This document shows, piece by piece, positions 25,459-34,202 of a stretch of 64,000 nt of DNA (position 1 is the first letter of the stretch; every line of letters begins with the position of its first letter). The translations under genes and the position numbers were made by a program. The notes beneath the pieces are model-generated. The model saw only the letters and a program-made list of their open reading frames with translations. It was not told where the DNA came from and searched no databases. The stretch lies in the NCBI GenBank assembly GCA_029560585.1, contig JAKQKQ010000026.1, forward strand, positions 1 to 64,000. Reading direction: 5' to 3'. Source of the DNA: Verrucomicrobiota bacterium. GTDB taxonomy: Bacteria; Verrucomicrobiota; Verrucomicrobiia; JADLBR01.

Positions 25459-27716
25459 AACGAGGATCTGATATGGAAAGTGCGCGCGGGAGAATGTGGT
25501 GGGCGATTGCGTGGGCGACGGTGATATGGCTTTCCGCGGGATGCGCGAGGCGGCCGATCGATCCGGCGGAGATCGAGGCGCGGTTTGGCCCGGCGCAGTC
25601 ATATCGCTATGGCGCGAGCCGCGCGCCTTTGCTGGACTTGGAACGCTTCATCCATTCGCACGCGGGGAATCCCTCGGCGAGGCGCCAGATCGAGCGCCGC
25701 CTGATCGATCTGGCGATGTCCGGTGCGACGATCGAGGCGCGGGCCTTCGCGTGCGAGCAGTTGGGGTTCATCGGTGGGGCGGCCTCCGCCCGCGCGCTGG
25801 GTGGGCTGCTGGACGATGACGCGCTGTCGTTCCACGCGCGCCAGGCATTGCAGAGGATCCCCGATCCGGCCGCGGGGAAGATCCTGCGGGATGCGATGGC
25901 GCGCAGCGATGGCGGGGCACGCGAAGCGTTGAGGCAGGGTCTTGTGGCGCGCGGTGACATTCAGGCGCCGGGGCCGAAGGCCCCAGCATCGAAGCATCCG
26001 GCGCGACGGCAGGCGGGACTAGTGGCTGCCCCCGCAAGCGTGGCGGAGTTGCTTGGGCGCGCGAACGCCGCCGAATCGGCCGCGCGCGGGGCCGCAGTCT
26101 CGTCCCTCGAACGCATCCCCGATGCGGGTGCCGATGCGGCGATCCTCGCGGCCGCGGCAAAGGCAGACCCGGCGGTCCGGGCGAGATTGATCGGTGTTCT
26201 GGCGGCGCGGGGGGCCGACGGGGCCGTGCCCCGTTTTCTGGAGTGGGCCAAGGGGGATCTCGACGAGGGTGTTCGCACGGCGGCGATCGAGGCCGTGGGC
26301 AAGGTTGGCGGCAAGGCGGAACTGGCGAAGCTGGTGGCACTGTACGCGGGCGCAGGATCCCCGCGGGAGGAGCGCGCCGGCCAGGATGCGACTTGGGCGT
26401 TGTTCCGGCGCGCGGGTGATCCGGCGGCACTGAAGGTGGCGGTCGGCGCCGTACTCGGGGCGGCGCCGCCAGCCAGGCAGGAAGTCTTGCGGAAGCTGCT
26501 GGCGCGCGCCGAAGAGCTGGTGCGCTCGCCGGGTCCAACCGCCGACACGCTGGTCGCGGAGCCGTTGCCGACCGGCGAGGGCGATCCCATTTTCCCCGAC
26601 GGTCATCGTCTCGTGGCCTACCACGATTGCGGGATGGACGAGGTCGGTGGCGGGGGAGGTGGACCCGCGATTCGGCTGACGCAGGGCAAGCCGTATCGAT
26701 TTGGCGACCGCGATCCGGTGCGCAGCGTCGCGACGGATCCGAAGCAAGTGCTTTTTCAGATCACGGGGTTGGCCGATACCGGACGATACGTTCTTGGGCT
26801 GACGTGGTGGGATGCGGATGGCAAGGGCCGGAAACAATCCGTCCATCTTGGGTCTGGCGAACCGGCCGCGTGGCAGAGGGCGCTGCCGTCGGCGATGCCG
26901 CTGGCATTTCATGCTGAGACGTCCGTTTGGGCGCGCGTCCAGTTTCCGTTGCCCGCCGGCGTGGTGAAGGGGGGCGCGCTCCGGGTGGCCATCAACTGCG
27001 AGGCCGGGCCGAATGCTGTCGTCAGCGAGCTCTGGCTACTGGAGAGACTGCCCGGGCCCGAGCGAAAGCGGGTCCTGATCGTGTGCGGCGATGACCACAA
27101 GGCGCATCGATGGCGCGAGACGGCACCGGAGTTTGCCGCCATCCTTCGCGAAGATCCGAGGCTCGAGGTCTCGATCACGGAGTCGCCGGCGATCCTCGGC
27201 TCGCCGCTGCTGGAGCATTACGATGCGGTGATGCTGCACTTCAAGAACTACGGCGAACGACTGCCCCTGGACCCCGAAATCTGGGAGGGGCTGGAGAAGT
27301 TCGCGTCGTCGGGCAAGGGCGTGGTCCTGGCGCATTTTGGTTGCGGCGCGTTTGAGGACTGGCAGGGGTTCGGGGCCGTGGCGGGTCGGGTCTGGGACAA
27401 GACCAAGCGCGGGCACGACCCGTACGGGGCGTTCCGTGTTCTGGTGAAGGACCGTGGCCATCCCATCACGGGTGGGATGGACGACTTCGATACCGCCGAT
27501 GAGCTCTATACGTGCCTGAAGGGCGACGCTGCGATCCGGGTCCTTTGCGGGGCCGTGTCCAAGATCGACAAACAGGAGCACCCGATGGCCTTTGTCAACG
27601 GCGCGGAGAAACTGCGGGTGTTCCATTGCACGCTCGGCCACGACCTCGCGTCCTTGAAACACGCGGGCACCCGGACGCTATACCGCCGTGGCGTGGGGTG
27701 GGCGGCGGGACTTTAA
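25455..27716 (+). CDS. Lipoprotein with HEAT-like repeats and C-terminal ThuA domain
   Basis: A ~753-residue protein with a lipobox (VIWLSAGC), so probably membrane-anchored on the outer face. Residues ~50-350 are Ala/Leu-rich HEAT-like helices (e.g. ARAFACEQLGFIGGAASARALGGLL, VRTAAIEAVGKVGG). A beta-rich region follows. The last ~220 residues are a ThuA/trehalose-utilisation-like glutamine-amidotransferase fold (KRVLIVCGDDHKAHRW, GVVLAHFGCGAFEDW, HPITGGMDDFDTADELY). The ATG at 25455 overlaps the preceding stop; an in-frame ATG at 25473 has a better-placed AGGA and gives the same lipobox. Such proteins accompany Gfo/Idh/MocA enzymes, but their biochemical activity is unsettled. Confidence 0.85.
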   Translation: MKRGSDMESARGRMWWAIAWATVIWLSAGCARRPIDPAEIEARFGPAQSYRYGASRAPLLDLERFIHSHAGNPSARRQIERRLIDLAMSGATIEARAFACEQLGFIGGAASARALGGLLDDDALSFHARQALQRIPDPAAGKILRDAMARSDGGAREALRQGLVARGDIQAPGPKAPASKHPARRQAGLVAAPASVAELLGRANAAESAARGAAVSSLERIPDAGADAAILAAAAKADPAVRARLIGVLAARGADGAVPRFLEWAKGDLDEGVRTAAIEAVGKVGGKAELAKLVALYAGAGSPREERAGQDATWALFRRAGDPAALKVAVGAVLGAAPPARQEVLRKLLARAEELVRSPGPTADTLVAEPLPTGEGDPIFPDGHRLVAYHDCGMDEVGGGGGGPAIRLTQGKPYRFGDRDPVRSVATDPKQVLFQITGLADTGRYVLGLTWWDADGKGRKQSVHLGSGEPAAWQRALPSAMPLAFHAETSVWARVQFPLPAGVVKGGALRVAINCEAGPNAVVSELWLLERLPGPERKRVLIVCGDDHKAHRWRETAPEFAAILREDPRLEVSITESPAILGSPLLEHYDAVMLHFKNYGERLPLDPEIWEGLEKFASSGKGVVLAHFGCGAFEDWQGFGAVAGRVWDKTKRGHDPYGAFRVLVKDRGHPITGGMDDFDTADELYTCLKGDAAIRVLCGAVSKIDKQEHPMAFVNGAEKLRVFHCTLGHDLASLKHAGTRTLYRRGVGWAAGL

Positions 27717-27790
27717 GCGACCTCCAACCATCAACATCCGCCGCCCAAGGCCCGCCAAGAACGAAGAATCGAGAGTGCAAGAGGGAAAGA

Positions 27791-28663
27791 ATGAAGATTG
27801 GATTTCACACGGATGCGTTCAACTCCTCGTACTGGAATTTCGAAAAGTGCCTTGAATGGGCCGAGCGCAACGGCGTCCATTTCATCGAGTGTGGGTTGAT
27901 CGATGGCGTGAGCTGGATACACGGCCTGGGCTATCAGCCGCACGTGGCCCTGTACGAGGACCCGCTGTTATTGCGCCGTCGAATGGAGAGGCGCGGCATC
28001 CGATTCTCGCAGGTGGATGCGGCGTATCCGCTTTCAGGGGAGGACGGCCCATCGCGGGGCTTGCCGTACGTTCTCAAGTCGATCCCTTGGGCGAAACTCG
28101 CGGGTTGTCCCTGCATCGCGACCACCGATGGTCTGCACAGGCCGGAGGGGCTCGGTGACGATGAGGCCATGGCGATGATGCGGCGGACATATCGGCGCAT
28201 CGTCGAGGTCGCCGAGGCATACGAGATCGTGGTGAATATCGAGGTGCACGGATATTTTACCACGAATCCCGACCGACTGGAGGAGATGCTCGCGTTCTGC
28301 GAGAGCCCGTACTTGCGGATGAACATGGACACCGGCAACTCGTTCATAGCCGGCCAGGACCCCGTGGCGTTCGCGGGACGTTTCGGGCGGAAGATTGCGC
28401 ACGTTCACGTGAAAGACGTGAGCGAATCGCTTGCGGCGGTGGCACGGGGCGGCCAGACCGGCATCGCGGTCAGCCACTGCTCCGTGGGGGAGGGGGTCAA
28501 CGCGGCCAACATCCGGCGCGTGCTGGAGTGCCTCCGCGACGGCGGCTATCAGGGCACCTTGAGCATCGAGTGTGAGGGTGCTGGAGGGCCGATGATCGAG
28601 ATGTCATTGGCGTGGTTGAGGCGCACCCTGAAAGAGCTGGGTATTCCCGAAGAAACGGCGTGA
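27791..28663 (+). CDS. Sugar phosphate isomerase/epimerase-like TIM-barrel protein
   Basis: A 290-residue AP-endonuclease-2-type (xylose-isomerase-like) TIM barrel, cytosolic since no signal is seen. Recognisable strands and metal-site blocks are IGFHTDAFN, IVVNIEVHGYFTTN, LRMNMDTGNSFIAG, IAHVHVKDV and GTLSIECEGAGG; Glu, Asp, His and Glu in these probably hold the metal. A ribosome site GAGGGA precedes the ATG. It ends the TetR-controlled operon, 74 bases after the ThuA gene. The role is probably isomerisation or epimerisation of the keto-sugar made by the oxidoreductase. Confidence 0.85.
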   Translation: MKIGFHTDAFNSSYWNFEKCLEWAERNGVHFIECGLIDGVSWIHGLGYQPHVALYEDPLLLRRRMERRGIRFSQVDAAYPLSGEDGPSRGLPYVLKSIPWAKLAGCPCIATTDGLHRPEGLGDDEAMAMMRRTYRRIVEVAEAYEIVVNIEVHGYFTTNPDRLEEMLAFCESPYLRMNMDTGNSFIAGQDPVAFAGRFGRKIAHVHVKDVSESLAAVARGGQTGIAVSHCSVGEGVNAANIRRVLECLRDGGYQGTLSIECEGAGGPMIEMSLAWLRRTLKELGIPEETA

Positions 28664-28940
28664 GGTGGATTTTCCGCCCGCCTCGCGGGCAGCGGGCGAA
28701 GATCCTTTGCGCGCTGCCGGCGCCCGTCATGGCGGCGTCGACTGTCGGAGTGCGCCGACCCTCCGGCGGTGCCCTGGCAGGGCGACCTTTGGTGACAGTG
28801 GCACCGCACCTCCGAGAGGGGATTGATTCCGCCGGCAGATGCTGGACGAACCCGGTGCCGTTTTGATAGACGAATGTCGCTGTTACGCGTAGTCTGGCAC
28901 TGCCTATATCGGAGAAGGACGGCTGCACGGAAAGGACGCC

Positions 28941-29336
28941 ATGCTGAACATCACCATCGAGAATGAGCCGAACGGGCGGGTTCGTGCCTGCCTGATCGGC
29001 CGCCTGGATACGGAGACCTATGGTCAATGCGAGGAGCGCTTGCGACCAGTTCTGTCGGGGGACGCGCGCGAGCTGGTGTTTGACTTGGCCCAGCTTGACT
29101 ATCTGAGCAGCATGGGGTTGCGGGTGTTGATGCAAACGACGAAGGCCCTTGCCCAGCGCGGCGGCAGGTGCGTCCTGACCCGGCTCCAGCCTCCGATTCG
29201 GGCGGTCATCGACATCGCAAACGCGCTGCCCCCAGAGACGATTTTTGCCAGCGTCGAAGAGGCCGATCGCTATCTGGACGTCATGCAGCGGCGGGCGAAG
29301 GAGGAGGCCGCGAAAAAAGCGAGGCGCTCCACGTAA
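28941..29336 (+). CDS. STAS-domain anti-sigma factor antagonist
   Basis: A 131-residue protein of SpoIIAA/RsbV type. It contains IGRLDTETYGQCEERL and the phosphorylation-site loop DYLSSMGLRVLM with candidate serines 56 and 57. Proteins of this kind bind a HATPase anti-sigma kinase and are switched off by serine phosphorylation. The gene for such a kinase lies tail-to-tail 27 bases away, so the two form a plausible partner-switching pair. The C-terminus is a Lys/Arg/Ala tail. The 277 bases upstream hold no gene that I can support. Confidence 0.88.
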   Translation: MLNITIENEPNGRVRACLIGRLDTETYGQCEERLRPVLSGDARELVFDLAQLDYLSSMGLRVLMQTTKALAQRGGRCVLTRLQPPIRAVIDIANALPPETIFASVEEADRYLDVMQRRAKEEAAKKARRST

Positions 29337-29363
29337 CGGGCGCGCGGTCGGGGGCGCCGTCGT

Positions 29364-29810
29364 TCAATCGCGGGGCACCAGGATGGACAGGCGGTTGATG
29401 CCGCTGATCCGTTCGTACTGGATGTCGGACGCGAACTGCCTCACCAGCGTGAGGCCGAGCCCACCGATTTTTCGTTCTTCGAGCGGCGCGTCCAGATCGG
29501 GTGCGGGCGCGTTCAGGGGGTTGAATTCCCGACCGTCGTCCTCGATCACGATCTTGACCCGCTTTGGCTGCACGGAGACGCACAGCTTGATCTCGTGGTC
29601 GCCCCGATCGTCATAAGCGTACTTGAGGACGTTGGTTCCGATCTCCTCGATGATGAGGTTGCACGCGTAGGCGGCCTGCCCGCCGAGCCCCTGAGCTTTG
29701 AGGAAGTCCATGGCGTCCGCGGTGACGCGGCAGAGGGCGGGCAGGTTGTTCTGGAAAACCCGCTCCCAGATTGGCGGGGCATCGTCTCTGGAGGATTCGC
29801 CCGGCTTCAT
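29364..29810 (-). CDS. RsbW/SpoIIAB-type HATPase (anti-sigma / serine kinase-like)
   Basis: A 148-residue GHKL-type ATPase. The N-box is IIEEIGTNVLKYAYDD (about 53-68), the G1 box IEDDGREFNP and the G2 box KIGGLGLTLVRQF. The ATG at 29810 is preceded by AGGGA; a longer open frame upstream is non-coding by composition. It converges on the STAS gene. The canonical role is to bind a sigma factor or other output and to phosphorylate a STAS antagonist. No sigma factor or PP2C phosphatase gene is in the neighbourhood, so the output is unknown; the adjacent STAS-fusion/ABC operon is a candidate. Confidence 0.88.
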   Translation of the reverse strand: MKPGESSRDDAPPIWERVFQNNLPALCRVTADAMDFLKAQGLGGQAAYACNLIIEEIGTNVLKYAYDDRGDHEIKLCVSVQPKRVKIVIEDDGREFNPLNAPAPDLDAPLEERKIGGLGLTLVRQFASDIQYERISGINRLSILVPRD

Positions 29811-30004
29811 AGGGTCCCTGGGGTCTACGTCGGTGAGCCTCCGGCGCGGTTGGAGAAGCCGCTTGCTCTTCCGGGCCGCGTGATTGAAAATCGGCTTTGC
29901 AACGCCCCGACTGTATGAGACATGCCGGGTACCCTCAATGGAAAAGCCTGCCGGGCGGTTGAGGTGCTCGAGTTGAAGTACCATAGAGCGCCAACACACA
30001 CGAG

Positions 30005-32950
30005 ATGATGGCCAACCTCCAGCGGCTGCTGATGTCCCTCGCGTTGCTCGGTGCGGCGGCAATGGTCTTGCTGCTCTCGGACCTCCATTCCCGAAAGGGT
30101 GCCCGCCGCCCACAGGCCGATCGGATGATCCCCGTCGCATTGGTCAAACACGCCTCGAACTCCTTGCTGGACGAGGTGGAGCAGGGTGTGATCGACGCCA
30201 TGGCCGAGCGTGGCTACCGCGATGGCGCGAAGATCTCTCTCCAGCGTTTCTCGGCCGACGGTGACGTGCCGACCAGCACCGTCATCGCGAAGCGCGTCAC
30301 CGACGGCAGCTTCCGACTGGTCGTGAGCATGAGCACGCTCTCCCTTCAGGCGGTGGCCAACGCGAATTCTGCCGGGCGCACCCCCCACGTCTTTGGCGCT
30401 GTCACAGATCCCTCGGCCTCGGGCGTCGGCATCCGGGCCATGGGCAGCACGAACAAGCCACCCTGGATGGCGGGGATCGGCACGTTTCAGCCGGTGGAGT
30501 CCATCTTCCGGATGGCCAGGGAATCCTGGCCTGGGCTCAAGGTTGTGGGCGTCGTCTGGAATCCGGCCGAGCGCAATTCGGAGATGTGCGTCCTGAAAGG
30601 AAGGCAGGTCTGCGCCGAATTCGGCATTCAGCTCGTCGAGGCCACCGTGGACCAGACCAAGGACGTCCGCGATGCCGCCGGCGCGCTGGTCGCCCGGGGC
30701 GCGCAGGGCTTCTGGACGGGTTTCGACCTCACCGTCTACGCCGCGATGTCCTCGCTCTGCGAGGTCGCCGCCCGCGCCGGCATCCCTGTTTTTTCGAATA
30801 ATACCGGTCACCTCAAGGAGGGCACGCTTTTCGAGCTCGGCGCGAACTATGGGGAGGTCGGCCGCCAGATCGGCAACATCGCCGCCGACGTCCTCGGCGG
30901 TGCCGATCCCGCGAAGATGGCCGTCGAAAATTTCATGCCGGAACGCGTCATGCTGAACCGGCAGGTGCTCGGGGCGCTCCGCGATCCGTGGAAGTTCACT
31001 GACGAGGCCGTCGCCCGCGCGGTGATGATCATCGGCGCCGATGGCTCCGTCGAAAAGGATGCCCAGGATGCGCGTGCCGGCCCTGCCTCGGCTGCGGCGC
31101 CGGCGCGCGATCACCCGCACAAGATCGCCATGGCGTATTTCGGGCCGGACGAGGGCACCGACTCGACCATCGCGGGCATGATGGACGGCCTGCGCGAGCG
31201 CGGTCTTGAGGAGGGGCGGGATTTCTCGGTTGTGAAGTTCCACGCCAACGGTGAGATCGGCGCCATCGCCCCCATCATGCACGCGATCGATTCCGGGGAT
31301 GCCGACGTCGTGGTGACCTTTTCGACTCCGGTCCTCACGGCGGCGTGCTCGGCGGTGAGGCGGAAGCCCGTGGTGTTCACCTACTGCACCGACCCGGTCG
31401 CCGCGGACGCGGGCAAGACCTTCGAGGATCACCTCCCGTTCGTGACCGGGATAGGGTCATTTCCCCCGATAGAGGATGCCGTCAAGATGATCACCCTGAC
31501 ATTTCCCAAGGCGCGGCGCATCGGGACGCTCTACAACACTGCGGAGGCCAACTCGGTGCGCGAGGTCGGCAGGCTGCGCGACCTCTGCGGTTCGCTCGGC
31601 CTTGAACTGGTGGAGGCGGCGGCCGGGAATACGGCCGAGGTTGTGCCGGCGGCCCAATCGCTTGTGGCGCGGGGTGTGGACGTCGCGTTTCTGCCCGGCG
31701 ACAACACGGCCTATCAGGCCTTCGAGGGAATTGCCAGTACGCTCGCGGCAGCGCGAGTGCCCCTGGTCATCGATGCCCCGGAATTCACCGATCGCGGCGC
31801 CCTGGCCGCCGTTGGGGTCGGATATTACAACACGGGTTTCGCCACGGCGGAACCGCTCGCGCGCGTGATGGCGGGCGAATCGCCCGCCAAAATACCTTTT
31901 CGGAATGTTGCCCAAAAGCAGGTTAAGCTGAATCTCAAGGTGGCGTCACATCTCGGCGTCAGGTTTCCGCCGGAAGTCATGGCCATGCGGACCGAGGGGG
32001 CGAAATCCTCGGCCACTGGGGCGAAACCGGTCCCCCGGCTGTGGCGCATCCACCAGTTGTACTATCTCGAATCGCCCCTCGTTGAGGACAGCACGCGGGG
32101 GTTCCGGGAGGGGCTGGTAGCCGCGGGCCTCCGGGAGGGCGCCGACTTCGCGCTCAAGACATTGAGCGCCCAGGGCGACATGACCGCCCTGGGGTCGTTG
32201 TTTGACTCGGCGCGCATCGCCGGCGTGGATCTCTTCGTGGTTTTTTCCACGCCGACGCTCCAGACGGCGGTCAAAAAGGTCAGGGACGTGCCGGTGTTAT
32301 TCACGGTGGTGGCTGACCCATTCTTGGCCGGCGCTGGCAGGACGAATGATGACCACCTGCCGAACATCACGGGCGTCTGCACGCAGGGCCCTTATGCCGA
32401 GATGGCGAAACTCCTCGTGAACCATTTCCCGCAGATCAAGCGGGTGGGAACACTGTTTTGCCCATCCGAGGCGAATTCGGTGGCCAACAGGGATCTCTTC
32501 GTTCGCGAGGCGGCGCGGCGGGGGATCAGGGTCGAAGCCGTGGCCGTGAATGCCGCGGCAGAATTGGCCGACGCCGCCCTTGCGCTGTGCGGGCGTGGAC
32601 CCGATGCGGTCGTTCAGGTAATCGATAATCTCACCGCCGCCGGATTTCCGGCCATCGCCCGTGCGGCGCGACAGGCGCGAATACCGATCTTCACTTTCCA
32701 GGATGCCACGATCGGGCAGGGCGCCAGCCTCGTGTTATCGCGGGACTACCGCGATGCGGGGGTGGACACCGCGGCGATGGCGGTGCGCATCATGCGCGGG
32801 GAGAGTCCGGCCACGATACCTTTTGCGCCGCCGCGCACCGTGCGGTTACTGATCCACACCGATAATGCCGCGGCGGTCGGCCTGCGCATCCCCGCGGCGC
32901 TTCTGGAGAAGGCGCAGAGGGTTTTGCCGGGGCCATCGAAGGGTTCGTGA
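30005..32950 (+). CDS. TrpX-like ABC transporter substrate-binding protein with three tandem binding modules
   Basis: A 981-residue protein with one N-terminal hydrophobic segment (about residues 8-25) that acts as anchor or signal. Three successive copies of the ABC_sub_bind (PF04392, TrpX-type) fold follow, at about 42-345, 371-660 and 678-975. Each has the same sequence of landmarks: a 'G.R.GL/Y.EG' start helix, 'V.FSTP.L..A' (VVTFSTPVLTAA; VVFSTPTLQTA), 'VTGIGSFPPIED' or its equivalent, and 'R.GTL.....EANSV'. TrpX relatives in other bacteria bind aromatic amino acids, usually as single-module proteins. The gene leads a tight operon with a STAS-fusion protein, a permease and an ATPase. What the three modules bind, and whether they work in transport or signalling, is open. 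Confidence 0.88.
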   Translation: MMANLQRLLMSLALLGAAAMVLLLSDLHSRKGARRPQADRMIPVALVKHASNSLLDEVEQGVIDAMAERGYRDGAKISLQRFSADGDVPTSTVIAKRVTDGSFRLVVSMSTLSLQAVANANSAGRTPHVFGAVTDPSASGVGIRAMGSTNKPPWMAGIGTFQPVESIFRMARESWPGLKVVGVVWNPAERNSEMCVLKGRQVCAEFGIQLVEATVDQTKDVRDAAGALVARGAQGFWTGFDLTVYAAMSSLCEVAARAGIPVFSNNTGHLKEGTLFELGANYGEVGRQIGNIAADVLGGADPAKMAVENFMPERVMLNRQVLGALRDPWKFTDEAVARAVMIIGADGSVEKDAQDARAGPASAAAPARDHPHKIAMAYFGPDEGTDSTIAGMMDGLRERGLEEGRDFSVVKFHANGEIGAIAPIMHAIDSGDADVVVTFSTPVLTAACSAVRRKPVVFTYCTDPVAADAGKTFEDHLPFVTGIGSFPPIEDAVKMITLTFPKARRIGTLYNTAEANSVREVGRLRDLCGSLGLELVEAAAGNTAEVVPAAQSLVARGVDVAFLPGDNTAYQAFEGIASTLAAARVPLVIDAPEFTDRGALAAVGVGYYNTGFATAEPLARVMAGESPAKIPFRNVAQKQVKLNLKVASHLGVRFPPEVMAMRTEGAKSSATGAKPVPRLWRIHQLYYLESPLVEDSTRGFREGLVAAGLREGADFALKTLSAQGDMTALGSLFDSARIAGVDLFVVFSTPTLQTAVKKVRDVPVLFTVVADPFLAGAGRTNDDHLPNITGVCTQGPYAEMAKLLVNHFPQIKRVGTLFCPSEANSVANRDLFVREAARRGIRVEAVAVNAAAELADAALALCGRGPDAVVQVIDNLTAAGFPAIARAARQARIPIFTFQDATIGQGASLVLSRDYRDAGVDTAAMAVRIMRGESPATIPFAPPRTVRLLIHTDNAAAVGLRIPAALLEKAQRVLPGPSKGS

Positions 32951-32954
32951 AGAC

Positions 32955-34202
32955 ATGGAGATAGAGCGACAGCCTGGTCCGGAGATGATGGTGCTCAGGC
33001 TCCATGGCCGGATGGACGCCGCGTGGAGCGGCCACGTCAGCAAAGCCATCGCCGAGTGCATTCAGGCCGGTCATCACGCCCTGGGGATCGATATGGCGGG
33101 CGTCGATTACATCAGCTCCGCCGGAATCCGTGTGCTGGTGCAGCACGCGCGCCAGCTCAAGGGCATCGATGGCCGTTTCTCCCTGTTGAACACGGGTGGC
33201 GAAGTCAGGCGCGTCTTGACGCTGGCGGGGCTTGACGCGCTCTTGGGTGTCGGCGGTGGGTTGGCGGTCGGCGGTGCTCGTTTGGGAAGGCCCCCCGGCG
33301 GCGCTGAGGCGACCGCGGTGTCCTTGGCGGGCGCGCGTGGGGAGATTCACCTGCTTGACGCAGGTTCGACGATGCGGGTGCGAGAACTGGGCGAGGCCGA
33401 GCGCTGGCTCAGGGGCGCCGGTGATCCGCAGGCATGTTCCCTTTGCGAATTTGGGCCGGACATGATCGGTTTGGGGCTCGGGGCGCTTGGTGCCGGCGAA
33501 CCGCGACTGGGGGAATTCCTCGCCGTGCCGGGTGCGGCCGTGTGCCAGTCAGCCGATGGTTCGAATCGGCCGGACTATGTACTTCGGCAGGGCTCGCTGG
33601 TGCCGAGCGTGAACGTGGCGTACGGCATCATTGGACAGGGCAGTTTTGGGCGACTCCTGCGGTTCGAGAAATGCCCCGACAGCAACGGCGTGTCCATGAG
33701 CGAGGTGGCTGGTGCGTGCCTGGCCGCGGTGGGCGGCCACGTCGCGGCCGTGGTGATGGTGGCCGAGACCGCTGGGCTGGTGGGGGCCGCGGTCCAGAGG
33801 TTGCCAGACGACGGGACGGCGATGGCTGCCGCCGATGGCATTTTCGCCTTCCCCCGCGTCCGCGAGTGGCTGAGCTTCACCTCGGAAACGGCTTTCGCGA
33901 AATGCGTGAGCCTGGCCGTCGGTTTCGTGGCCTCGGCGCGGGGGGCCGAACGGATGCGATTCCTGAAACCGATGTCGAGGGCGGTTGATCTGCAGGGGCA
34001 TTTTCATGCGGCGGCGTTCCCGTACCGCCCGATTCGGCGGGGCAAGCTGGACTTGGACGAGGCACTGTCGCCGCTGTTTGACAATGAGAACGTCCTCGGC
34101 CTGCTGCATTTGGTGAACGACTGGCGCATCCCCAGCGGCGTGGGCGAAAGCTCTTTCCTGCGGGGTGCCTGCTGGTGTGCGCCCGTGGAGGATCGGCCAT
34201 GA
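32955..34202 (+). CDS. STAS-domain protein with a C-terminal domain of unknown function, embedded in an ABC operon
   Basis: A 415-residue cytosolic protein. Residues ~1-100 form a STAS domain (LRLHGRMDAAWSGHVSKAI, loop DYISSAGIRVLVQHARQL with Ser54/Ser55). A Gly-rich linker follows. The remaining ~300 residues do not match a family I know: GEIHLLDAGSTMRVREL, CSLCEFGPDMIGLGLGALGAGEPRLGEFL, NVAYGIIGQGSFGRLLRFEK, and a C-terminal LFDNENVLGLLHLVNDWRIP. It starts 4 bases after the binding-protein stop, and its own stop overlaps the permease ATG (ATGA). That position suggests it regulates, or is part of, the transporter, as the STAS protein MlaB does in the unrelated Mla system. It could also be a target of the nearby HATPase. 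Confidence 0.75.
   Translation: MEIERQPGPEMMVLRLHGRMDAAWSGHVSKAIAECIQAGHHALGIDMAGVDYISSAGIRVLVQHARQLKGIDGRFSLLNTGGEVRRVLTLAGLDALLGVGGGLAVGGARLGRPPGGAEATAVSLAGARGEIHLLDAGSTMRVRELGEAERWLRGAGDPQACSLCEFGPDMIGLGLGALGAGEPRLGEFLAVPGAAVCQSADGSNRPDYVLRQGSLVPSVNVAYGIIGQGSFGRLLRFEKCPDSNGVSMSEVAGACLAAVGGHVAAVVMVAETAGLVGAAVQRLPDDGTAMAAADGIFAFPRVREWLSFTSETAFAKCVSLAVGFVASARGAERMRFLKPMSRAVDLQGHFHAAAFPYRPIRRGKLDLDEALSPLFDNENVLGLLHLVNDWRIPSGVGESSFLRGACWCAPVEDRP

Noticed and set aside
28895-28915. TGGCAC-type sigma-54 site upstream of the STAS gene
   Set aside because: The -12 TTGC element is missing at the right distance.
29825-31432. A 535-codon open frame antisense to the triple-module binding protein
   Set aside because: Its protein is rich in His/Arg/Gly/Asp shadow composition with no domain, and it overlaps a clearly real gene. 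High GC makes long antisense frames common here.
33540-33600. A tRNA-like GGTTCGAATC T-loop
   Set aside because: It lies inside the STAS-fusion coding frame, and I see no acceptor or anticodon stems around it.
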